Positions 7,206-13,449 of a DNA stretch of 13,449 nt are shown here, one piece after another. Location of the stretch: NCBI GenBank assembly GCA_946183895.1, contig CAMHDX010000002.1:1-13449 (forward strand). Direction: 5' to 3'. Positions within the stretch are counted from its first letter, which is position 1. Every line of letters starts with the position of its first letter. Both the position numbers and the translations under genes were made by a program. The notes under the pieces are model-generated. The model was given only the letters and a program-made list of their open reading frames with translations, was not told where the DNA came from and did not search any database. This DNA comes from an uncultured Porphyromonadaceae bacterium. Its GTDB lineage: Bacteria; Bacteroidota; Bacteroidia; Bacteroidales; Muribaculaceae.

Positions 7206-8576
7206 ATGCGCAAAGTCCTGCTACTGACACTGGTCGTGATTGCCACCATGGTGGCACTGAGCCTGCTGCCCGATGGGTTGACCATCGGGCGCTATGAGGT
7301 GTTGCCGGCTCATGCGCTCGACGACCTGCTGCCCGCGGGAGCGGGCGAGGCGGGTCAGGAGGCTGACAGCATCATCGGGCTCGCCGAGGAGCACGTGGAC
7401 ACGTGCCCCGAGGGCAAGACCTGCATTGTGGACTTTGCCGCCGACCGCCGCGGCATGACGCCGCTCTACGTCGCGCTCGCGCGGCGCCCCGCGCTGGGCC
7501 GACCGGTGCGCATCGCCGTGCTGGGCGACAGTTACATTCAGGGCGACATTCTCACCGAGCCGCTGCGCGCGTTGCTGCAGCAAGCCTATGGCGGTTGCGG
7601 CGTGGGCCTGGTGCCGATGAGCAATAGCAAGTCCAACCAATTTCGCCGCAGCGTCAAGCACGAGTTCGGGCAGTGGCAGGAGTTTCTCGCCAACCAGCGC
7701 AGCGGCTACGACGCCGCGCGTTACGGCACCATCACCGCGAGCTACTTCACCGCCGAGGGCCACACGTGGACCTCATTGACCGGCGTCACCCACTCGGCAC
7801 ACCTCGACAGTTGCTACAGCAGCACACTCATCTACTACGCCCCCGATGGCGGAGCGTCGGCAAGCGCGACCGCGACCATCAACGGCAGCGCCACGTTGCG
7901 TCACAGCCTGGGCGGAAGCGCGGGCTATGGCGCGGTGAGCGTTGACGGGCACATGGGCTCGGTGCGCTGGGACATTGACAACCACGGTCTCACCTTCATC
8001 GGCGCCTCGATGGACGCCGCGCCCGGTGGCGTGGTGCTCGACAACTTCGCCATGGAGAGCCTCACCGGCTATCACCTGGGCAACATTCCGCAGGACCACC
8101 TGCGCAGCTTTGACAACGTGCGGCACTACGACCTGGTGGTGCTCATGTTCGGGCAGAACATCGCCAACATCAAGGCGTCGAGCGCCTCGGCCTACAACAG
8201 CTATGTCAAGCACATGACCGGCGTAATCGACGCCCTCAAGCAGGGTATGCCCGGCACCGGTTTTCTCATCGTGAGCATCGGTGACCGCAACGTCAAGCGA
8301 GGCGGCGCATGGGTCACGCCCGATGGCATCAAGCTCATGATTGCGGCGCAACAGCGCGTCGCCATGGAGTGCGGCACGGCGTTCTTCAACCTGTATGATG
8401 CGATGGGCGGCGAGGGCAGCGTGGCGCGCCTGGTGGAGCAAGGCATGGCAAACAAAGACTACACCCACATCAATCATCGCGGCGGCGCGCAGCTGGCGCC
8501 GTTGCTTGCCGATGCCATCGAGTGGGGCTACGACTGCTACGAGCGCCGTCATGGCGGGAAAGGAGGCACGCGATGA
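7206..8576 (+). CDS. Exported SGNH/GDSL-type hydrolase or O-acyltransferase partner
   Basis: A protein of 456 residues with an N-terminal hydrophobic segment (residues 4-21) that acts as a signal peptide or single-span anchor, so the rest should lie outside the inner membrane. SGNH blocks are recognisable: block I is GDSY with nucleophile S109, block III is GQN (316-318) in place of the usual GxND but keeping the oxyanion-hole Gly and Asn, and block V is DYTH with D418 and H421. The fold should therefore be able to hydrolyse or transfer an ester-linked acyl group. The next gene is an MBOAT acyltransferase overlapping this stop codon. In known pairs such as AlgI with AlgJ/AlgX, or PatA/PatB, the MBOAT protein moves acyl groups across the membrane and an SGNH protein places them on a polysaccharide. 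I infer that role here; a plain esterase is the alternative. The middle of the protein (about 140-300) may hold an inserted beta-rich domain. It is the first gene of the downstream cluster and has no clear promoter of its own. Confidence 0.88.
   Translation: MRKVLLLTLVVIATMVALSLLPDGLTIGRYEVLPAHALDDLLPAGAGEAGQEADSIIGLAEEHVDTCPEGKTCIVDFAADRRGMTPLYVALARRPALGRPVRIAVLGDSYIQGDILTEPLRALLQQAYGGCGVGLVPMSNSKSNQFRRSVKHEFGQWQEFLANQRSGYDAARYGTITASYFTAEGHTWTSLTGVTHSAHLDSCYSSTLIYYAPDGGASASATATINGSATLRHSLGGSAGYGAVSVDGHMGSVRWDIDNHGLTFIGASMDAAPGGVVLDNFAMESLTGYHLGNIPQDHLRSFDNVRHYDLVVLMFGQNIANIKASSASAYNSYVKHMTGVIDALKQGMPGTGFLIVSIGDRNVKRGGAWVTPDGIKLMIAAQQRVAMECGTAFFNLYDAMGGEGSVARLVEQGMANKDYTHINHRGGAQLAPLLADAIEWGYDCYERRHGGKGGTR
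8559..8566 (+). promoter_or_regulatory. Strong Shine-Dalgarno sequence for the MBOAT gene
   Basis: AAAGGAGG lies six bases before the ATG at 8573, inside the end of the SGNH gene. It is a near-perfect anti-16S match at optimal spacing. It decides the MBOAT start in favour of 8573 over an in-frame ATG at 8522. It also stands out because the other genes of the window lack such a site. Confidence 0.75.
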
Positions 8577-10087
8577 CCGAGCTGCTGAGCAACCTGTGGG
8601 CACTGCTGCGCTTCAGCCCCGACGCGCCGCTGATGATTAGCAGCGGCCTGTTCCCCTGGATATTCCTGGTCATGGTCGCCGGCGCGGCGCTGGCAAGCCG
8701 TCACGGCGTGGCGCGCGTGGCGTGGCTGCTGCTGTGCAGCTACTATTGCTACTACAAGACCACCGGCGGCGCGATGGTGTGGCTGCTGGTTGTCACCGTG
8801 AGCGACTGGTGGATAGCGCGTGCCATAGCCCGCAGCGCGAGCGACGGCGTGCGCCGCGCGCTGGTCACGCTCAGCGTGGCGCTCGACCTGAGCCTGCTGG
8901 GCTTCTTCAAGTATGTCGGGTTCTTCGCCTCGATTGTCGGCTCCTCGTTTGTGGGGTTTGACATAATGATGCCGGTAGGTATCTCGTTCTACATCTTCCA
9001 GTCGATAGGTTACACGGTCGACGTGTATCGCGGCAAGGTCGAGCCCACCGATTCGCTGGTGGAGTACGCGTTCTTCCTCGCCTTCTTTCCGCAGTTAGTG
9101 ATGGGACCCATCGTGCGCGCCGGCGACATGTTGCCGCAGCTGCGGCAGCCGGCACGGCTCACGCGCACTATGCTGGGCGTGGGCGTGTGGCTGGTGATGT
9201 GCGGTCTGTTCAAGAAGGCGGTGCTTGCCGACTTTATCGGCGCCAACTTTGTCAACCGCATCTTTGAGGACCCGCTGCACTCGCCGGGCATCGTCAACCT
9301 GCTGGGCGTGTACGGCTACGCCTTCAAGCTGTACCTCGACTTCTCGGGCTACAGCGAGATGGCCATCGGCTTGTCGATGCTGCTGGGGCTGAAGATTGCG
9401 CCCAACTTCAACAGCCCGTACCAGAGCGCGTCGATCACCGAGTTCTGGCGTCGCTGGCACATCTCGCTGTCGACGTGGCTGCGCGACTTCCTGTACATCA
9501 GTCTGGGCGGCAACCGCAAGGGCGCGTTGCGCCAGAACCTCAACCTGTTCATCACCATGACCCTGGGCGGACTGTGGCACGGCGCGTCGTGGAACTTTGT
9601 GATCTGGGGCGCGCTGCACGGCGCGGCGCTGACGGTGCACAAGTGGTGGATGCGGCTCACCGGACAGGACCCGCGGCACCCGGCGCGGCACCCGTGGTAT
9701 CTGCACGTGCTCGCCGTGGCGCTGACATTCCACTTTGTGTGTCTCACCTGGATATTCTTCAACACCGGCACTGTCGCCGGATTTACCGACGAGGGCGGCA
9801 TCTACCATGCCGGCGCCCTCGACATGATCAACCAAATCGTATTCCACTTCGCGCCGACCGAGCACTTTGGGGCTTACATGAGCCAGTTCGGCGCCATCTA
9901 CCGGCAGCCGTTGGCATTCCTGGCGCTGGCGGTGGTGCTGCACTACGTGGCGCAGGGCGTTGAGGAGCGCTGCCGCGCCACGTTTGCCGCGATGCCCGTG
10001 TGGACCTACGCCGTCGCGCTCGCCGTGGTGGTGGCGCTCATCACCCAGCTTGACGTCGCGTTGCCGTTTGACTATATCACATTCTGA
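8573..10087 (+). CDS. MBOAT-family membrane O-acyltransferase (AlgI/DltB-like)
   Basis: A polytopic inner-membrane protein of 504 residues, close to the roughly 500 of AlgI-type enzymes, with about ten or more hydrophobic segments. I start at 8573 because this ATG overlaps the SGNH stop (ATGA) and follows a strong Shine-Dalgarno sequence; a longer version from 8522 would add 17 charged residues with no family resemblance. The MBOAT signature is complete: PVGISFYIFQS, FFPQLVMGPI, the amphipathic FWRRWHIS segment with H296, then LGGLWHGASWNF with the catalytic-type H336, and H349 shortly after. Enzymes of this class take acyl groups, usually acetyl, from a cytoplasmic donor and pass them across the membrane to a glycan, alginate, teichoic acid or peptidoglycan acceptor, often through a partner SGNH or DltD-like protein. 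The overlapping SGNH gene is the obvious partner. The true acceptor cannot be told from sequence; no polysaccharide synthesis genes are in view. Confidence 0.96.
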   Translation: MTELLSNLWALLRFSPDAPLMISSGLFPWIFLVMVAGAALASRHGVARVAWLLLCSYYCYYKTTGGAMVWLLVVTVSDWWIARAIARSASDGVRRALVTLSVALDLSLLGFFKYVGFFASIVGSSFVGFDIMMPVGISFYIFQSIGYTVDVYRGKVEPTDSLVEYAFFLAFFPQLVMGPIVRAGDMLPQLRQPARLTRTMLGVGVWLVMCGLFKKAVLADFIGANFVNRIFEDPLHSPGIVNLLGVYGYAFKLYLDFSGYSEMAIGLSMLLGLKIAPNFNSPYQSASITEFWRRWHISLSTWLRDFLYISLGGNRKGALRQNLNLFITMTLGGLWHGASWNFVIWGALHGAALTVHKWWMRLTGQDPRHPARHPWYLHVLAVALTFHFVCLTWIFFNTGTVAGFTDEGGIYHAGALDMINQIVFHFAPTEHFGAYMSQFGAIYRQPLAFLALAVVLHYVAQGVEERCRATFAAMPVWTYAVALAVVVALITQLDVALPFDYITF

Positions 10088-10093
10088 ACTCTT

Positions 10094-10396
10094 ATGATGG
10101 ACTTTATCGCAACCCACAACCTCACCGGAGCCGTAATCGGCGTAATCACCTTCTTTATTATCGGCGTATTTCACCCGCTTGTCATCAAGGGCGAATACTA
10201 CTTTGGCGTCAAGTGCTGGTGGGCGTTCGCGCTCGCCGGAGTGCTGACAGGCTGGGCGGCAATCTCGGTGAGTGACGTGATGTGGCAAGCCGTGCTGGGC
10301 GTGACCTCGTGCTCGTGTTTCTGGAGTATCCACGAGGTGTTTCAGCAGCGCGAACGGGTGCGCAAAGGCTGGTTCCCCAAGCGCGGAAAACGCTAA
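10094..10396 (+). CDS. Small DUF4491-like membrane protein
   Basis: A protein of 100 residues that I recognise, from memory of family members, as resembling the uncharacterised DUF4491 family: IIGVFHPLVIKGEYYFG, then KCWW, and an end with SCFWSIHEVFQQRERV followed by KGWFPKRGKR. It has about three hydrophobic segments (roughly residues 10-30, 42-60 and 64-82) and a basic C-terminal tail that should lie in the cytoplasm. The start is ATGATG; the first ATG at 10094 is used, but 10097 is equally possible. It begins 6 bases after the MBOAT stop, so the two are almost certainly co-transcribed. No function is established for the family as far as I know. The neighbourhood hints at an accessory role in envelope modification, which is an inference only. 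Confidence 0.83.
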   Translation: MMDFIATHNLTGAVIGVITFFIIGVFHPLVIKGEYYFGVKCWWAFALAGVLTGWAAISVSDVMWQAVLGVTSCSCFWSIHEVFQQRERVRKGWFPKRGKR

Positions 10397-10402
10397 TTTA
10401 GC

Positions 10403-10447
10403 GATTACTCAGAATACTCAGATTACTCAGATTACTCCGATAATCGA
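10403..10447 (+). repeat. Tandem 9-bp repeat, GATTACTCA unit
   Basis: Five consecutive 9-base units fill most of the 61-base gap before the next gene: gattactca, gaatactca, gattactca, gattactcc, then the degenerate gataatcga. No hairpin or promoter box overlaps it convincingly. The last unit ends 10 bases before the ATG at 10458, so a change in copy number would alter the leader of that gene. Confidence 0.85.
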
Positions 10448-10457
10448 ATAAGACACA

Positions 10458-11690
10458 ATGGAGACAACTGACAACAAACGGCCGCTATCGGGCATTAGCT
10501 CCGGCAGCAACTTGCGAGCCACCGCCGGCGAGCGCAAGTACGACTTTGACCGCGTGGTGCGCATCATCATCACGCTGGTGAGCATTGCCACGGCAATCTA
10601 TGTGATCAACTACCTGTCGCCGGTGCTGCTGCCGTTCCTGGTGGGCTGCATCCTGGCGTACGTCATCAACCCGCTGGTGGGCATGGTGCAACGGGTGCCG
10701 CTGCTGCGCAACCGCGGTCTCGCAGTGGTGGTGACTATGTTGCTGGTGGCAGGCGTCATCACCCTGGCATTCTGGCTACTCATCCCGTACCTCGTCACCG
10801 AGTTCACCGAGATGGGCAAGATGCTCGCCGCCTACGCCAAGAGCTCGTTCAGCGTGCCCTACATTCCGGTGGTCGTGCACGACTACATCAAGACGCACAT
10901 TGACCTCACGCAGTGGGAGACGCTGCTCAGCAAGGAGGAGTGGTTCAACATCGCCAACAACGTGTTTGCGGGCACATGGAGCTTCCTGGGCGGCACGCTG
11001 AGCGTGGTTGTGAGCCTGTTCAGCTGGATCATCGTGCTGCTGTACATGTTCTTTGTCCTGCTCGACTACGACAAAATTTCGCGCGGCTTCAAGGCGGCGG
11101 TGCCTCGCCGCTACCGTCGCATGACGTTCCGCATCCTGAGCGACGTGCAGGACACGATGAGCCGCTACTTTCGCGGTCAGGCGCTGGTGTCGCTGTTTGT
11201 GGGCATCATCTTCGCCATCGAGTTCTACATCATCGGGCTGCCCATGGCGATAGTGTTCGGCTTGAGCATCGGCGTAATGAACATGGTGCCGTACCTGCAG
11301 TTGGCGTCAATACCGGTCGCCGCCTTCCTGTGCCTCGTGGCGAGTGTCGCCACCGGCGGCAGCTTCCTGACGCTGTTCGCGTGGACCATCGGCGCCTACC
11401 TCTTGTGCCAGGTCATTCAGGACATGGTGCTCATCCCCGCCATCATGAAGCAGCAGATGGGCCTCAACCCCGCCATCATCTTCCTCGCGCTGTCGTTGTG
11501 GGCGTACGTGCTCGGCTTTATCGGTCTGATCATCGCATTGCCGCTCACCACGGTGCTCATCAGCTACTACAACGAGTTTGTGCTCGACCAGCCCAATCCG
11601 CTGCACAAGCGCAAGCACCAGCTCACGCGCAAACCGCTGATGCAGGGCCTTGCCGACTGGGTAAAACGCAACACCGGCAACAAGCAGTAA
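10458..11690 (+). CDS. AI-2E family (PerM/YdiK-like) membrane transporter
   Basis: An inner-membrane protein of 410 residues with a polar N-terminal tail of about 33 residues, a hydrophobic pair (about 35-75), further spans, an extended periplasmic-type segment (about 125-165) and a helical C-terminal bundle. Family landmarks are YFRGQALVSLFVGI, MNMVPYLQLASIP, and the C-terminal block from IQDMVLIPAIM through GLNPAIIFLALSLW to GLIIALPLTTVL. The family is named after the E. coli autoinducer-2 exporter TqsA, but members also include sodium/proton antiporters and proteins of unknown substrate, so the name should not be read as evidence of quorum sensing; no luxS or lsr gene is in view. It follows the DUF4491-like gene after 61 bases carrying a tandem repeat and precedes the RluA-type gene by 10 bases, so it is probably co-transcribed with the latter. 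Confidence 0.93.
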   Translation: METTDNKRPLSGISSGSNLRATAGERKYDFDRVVRIIITLVSIATAIYVINYLSPVLLPFLVGCILAYVINPLVGMVQRVPLLRNRGLAVVVTMLLVAGVITLAFWLLIPYLVTEFTEMGKMLAAYAKSSFSVPYIPVVVHDYIKTHIDLTQWETLLSKEEWFNIANNVFAGTWSFLGGTLSVVVSLFSWIIVLLYMFFVLLDYDKISRGFKAAVPRRYRRMTFRILSDVQDTMSRYFRGQALVSLFVGIIFAIEFYIIGLPMAIVFGLSIGVMNMVPYLQLASIPVAAFLCLVASVATGGSFLTLFAWTIGAYLLCQVIQDMVLIPAIMKQQMGLNPAIIFLALSLWAYVLGFIGLIIALPLTTVLISYYNEFVLDQPNPLHKRKHQLTRKPLMQGLADWVKRNTGNKQ

Positions 11691-11700
11691 TTCCACCGCC

Positions 11701-13368
11701 ATGCCGGTGATTCATCGCTTTGAGTTTGCCTCGCCCGCGGTGGCTCCATCGCCTCCCGAGCGGTTCACCTGGCCGTTCTGCTACGAGCCCCACCCGCTGG
11801 TCATCGCTGCGATGACGGCGATTGAGGGCTACATCAACAGCCTGCGCGACGACCCCGCCGAGCGGCGGTGGCTCGCCGAGCTGGACGCCGGCAAGATGCT
11901 GGGCGCACTCGTTGTGCGCGACCGCGAGGGGGCGCTCGCCTTCCTCGCGGCGTTCTCCGGCACGATTGCCGACAGCTACCGGCACCCCTACTTCGTGCCG
12001 CCGCTGCTCGACCTGATGGAGCCGGGCGGCTTCTATCTCACCGGCATGGAGGGCATCAACAGCCTCAACTCAGACATTGAGGCGCGGCAGCGCAGCGACG
12101 CCCTCACCGGGCTCGAACGCGACCTCGCCGCCGCCGAGCAGCGCGCCGACAGCCTCATCGCCGCCGCCAAGCGCGAAGCCGACAGGGAGCGGAGCGAGCG
12201 GCACGAGCTGCGTCGCGGCGGCAACCTCACCGCCGAGCAGCAGGCGGCACTCATCGCCCGCAGCCAATTCCAGAAGGCAGAACTCAAACGCCTGCGCCGC
12301 ACGGTGGCGCAGGAGGTGGAGCAGGCTCGACAAGCGCTCGCCGGCGAGCGCGAAGCGATTGAGCGCCTCAAGCGAGAGCGGGCGGCGTTGTCAGCCGCGC
12401 TGCAACACGCAATTTTCACCTCGATGCGGGTGAGCAATGCCGCGGGTGAGTGCACGACAGTGCTCGACGCCGTGGCGCGCTATCAGCGCGACGCCGGCAT
12501 GCCCGTGACACCGCCTCCGGGCGGCACCGGCGATTGCTGCGCGCCCAAGCTGCTGCAGTACGCCTACGACCACGGCCTGCAACCGCTGTGCATGGGCGAA
12601 ATGTGGTGGGGACGCGAACACGAGGGCGAGCTGCGGCGCCACGGCAGCTGGTACCCGTCATGCAACAGCAAGTGCAAGCCGCTGTTGCACTTCATGCTGC
12701 AGGGGCTTGAGGTAGACCCCGACCCTATGGACCGGCGCTGCGAGGAGCCGCTGCGGGTGCTACACGACGACCGGTGGCTGAGCGTGGTGAGCAAGCCGGC
12801 GGGCATGCTGTCCCAGCCGGGCAAACTCGTTAACGCGGTCACGGTGGAGCAGGCATATCGCGACGCCGTCGCCGATGCCGGCGAGGCGATGGTCGCCCAC
12901 CGGCTGGACATGGACACGAGCGGACTGATGGTAATCGCCAAGACCGCCGCGGTGCACAAGGCGTTGCAGCAACTGTTTGCCACCGGCGGCGTCGCTAAGC
13001 ACTACACCGCCATCGTCGCCGGCGAGGTCTCCGCCGACAGCGGCGTCATCGACCTGCCGCTCGCCCCGTGCCTTGACGACCGACCGCGCCAACAGGTCGA
13101 CATCGAGCGCGGCAAGCGCGCCGTGACGCGCTACACGGTGCTGGAGCGCACGCCTCGCGGCACGCGAGTTGACCTCGAGCCGCTGACGGGGCGCACCCAC
13201 CAGCTGCGCGTCCATGCCGCACACCGTGCCGGCCTTGCCGCGCCCATCGTGGGCGACCGCCTGTACGGCACCGCCGCCGGCCGCCTCATGCTGCACGCCA
13301 CCACCATCGCCTTCGCCCACCCCATCACCGGCGAGGCGCTCACCATCACCGACCCGCCGCCGTTTTGA
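11701..13368 (+). CDS. RluA-family RNA pseudouridine synthase with long N-terminal extension
   Basis: A protein of 555 residues, far longer than the roughly 220-330 of standard RluA enzymes. The catalytic domain occupies about residues 345-555. HRLDMDTSG carries the nucleophilic D403, VVSKPAGML opens the domain, and RTHQLRVH (498-505) is the conserved C-terminal motif. It should isomerise uridine to pseudouridine in rRNA or tRNA; the target site cannot be predicted. The N-terminal half holds FCYEPHPL (about residues 26-33), a charged coiled-coil-like stretch (about 130-240), and a Cys-containing segment GTGDCCAPKLL (C279, C280) followed by EMWWG and YPSCNSKCKP (C321, C325), which could bind a metal. 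I believe this extended layout recurs in Bacteroidetes and some proteobacteria, so it is probably a genuine architecture and not an assembly fusion; the frame is unbroken. The ATG at 11701, 10 bases after the previous stop, fits the conserved N-terminal segment. No terminator is seen before the window ends. Confidence 0.95.
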   Translation: MPVIHRFEFASPAVAPSPPERFTWPFCYEPHPLVIAAMTAIEGYINSLRDDPAERRWLAELDAGKMLGALVVRDREGALAFLAAFSGTIADSYRHPYFVPPLLDLMEPGGFYLTGMEGINSLNSDIEARQRSDALTGLERDLAAAEQRADSLIAAAKREADRERSERHELRRGGNLTAEQQAALIARSQFQKAELKRLRRTVAQEVEQARQALAGEREAIERLKRERAALSAALQHAIFTSMRVSNAAGECTTVLDAVARYQRDAGMPVTPPPGGTGDCCAPKLLQYAYDHGLQPLCMGEMWWGREHEGELRRHGSWYPSCNSKCKPLLHFMLQGLEVDPDPMDRRCEEPLRVLHDDRWLSVVSKPAGMLSQPGKLVNAVTVEQAYRDAVADAGEAMVAHRLDMDTSGLMVIAKTAAVHKALQQLFATGGVAKHYTAIVAGEVSADSGVIDLPLAPCLDDRPRQQVDIERGKRAVTRYTVLERTPRGTRVDLEPLTGRTHQLRVHAAHRAGLAAPIVGDRLYGTAAGRLMLHATTIAFAHPITGEALTITDPPPF

Positions 13369-13449
13369 AACACGTGAAAATCGTGAAACCTCTTAAGCCG
13401 CATGAAGGCACGACGATGTTATTAGTAGGCAAGCACGCATTGACTGCAC
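13369..13449 (+). other. Right-edge region, possible start of another gene
   Basis: The 81 bases after the RluA-type stop start with a cgtgaaa direct repeat (13373-13379 and 13382-13388). One plus frame is open from here to the window end, with possible starts GTG at 13374, GTG at 13383 or ATG at 13416; from the ATG it would read MLLVGKHALTA. That is too short to identify, and an open frame of this length is expected by chance. No hairpin or promoter box is evident. Confidence 0.25.

Noticed and set aside
8522..8572. Earlier in-frame ATG for the MBOAT gene
   Set aside because: It would add 17 residues rich in Arg that lie inside the SGNH gene, without family similarity; the ATG at 8573 has a strong Shine-Dalgarno sequence and a stop-start overlap.
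9095..10333. A 412-codon minus-strand frame opposite the MBOAT and DUF4491-like genes
   Set aside because: It spans two well-supported plus-strand genes and reads as a charged, repetitive sequence rich in H, R and V without domains.
10458..11690. Reading the AI-2E family protein as evidence of quorum sensing
   Set aside because: The family name covers transporters of varied or unknown substrate, and no luxS, lsr or sensor gene is present in the window.

Overview
The window is about 13.4 kb of chromosomal DNA from a bacterium of the order Bacteroidales, plausibly a gut Muribaculaceae-type lineage. Three things support this. The few good promoter matches fit the Bacteroidetes primary sigma-factor consensus (TTTG, about 20 bases, TAnnTTTG). 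Start codons mostly follow A-rich leaders with no Shine-Dalgarno sequence. The long RluA-type protein, the DUF4491-type protein and the SGNH/MBOAT pair resemble families common in that phylum. Coding DNA is GC-rich, especially at third positions, and intergenic DNA is AT-rich. The order-level call is fairly safe; the family-level call is an inference.

Layout: bases 1-238 are a leader with a stem-loop and a likely promoter for an exported M16 zinc peptidase (239-3052, +). This gene converges on leuS, leucyl-tRNA synthetase (3222-5999, -), and the two share one long bidirectional hairpin terminator. leuS and deoC (deoxyribose-phosphate aldolase, 6143-7063, +) diverge from a 143-base spacer holding back-to-back promoters. 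After deoC comes a run of three perfect stem-loops, then a same-strand cluster filling the rest of the window: an exported SGNH/GDSL-type protein, an MBOAT O-acyltransferase, a small DUF4491-like membrane protein, an AI-2E-family (PerM-like) membrane protein and an RluA-type pseudouridine synthase with a long N-terminal extension.

Functionally, leuS, deoC and the RluA-type gene are housekeeping (translation, nucleoside catabolism, RNA modification). The most interesting unit is the SGNH-MBOAT-DUF4491 trio. The first two genes are coupled through an ATGA overlap and a strong Shine-Dalgarno sequence, and the third follows after 6 bases. By analogy with known MBOAT/SGNH pairs in alginate, peptidoglycan and teichoic-acid acylation, it probably acylates an envelope glycan; the substrate cannot be read from the sequence. 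I saw no mobile element, CRISPR array, tRNA or rRNA. No wholly new system is proven here; the best leads are this trio, the intergenic hairpins and short repeats, and the undefined N-terminal part of the RluA-type protein.
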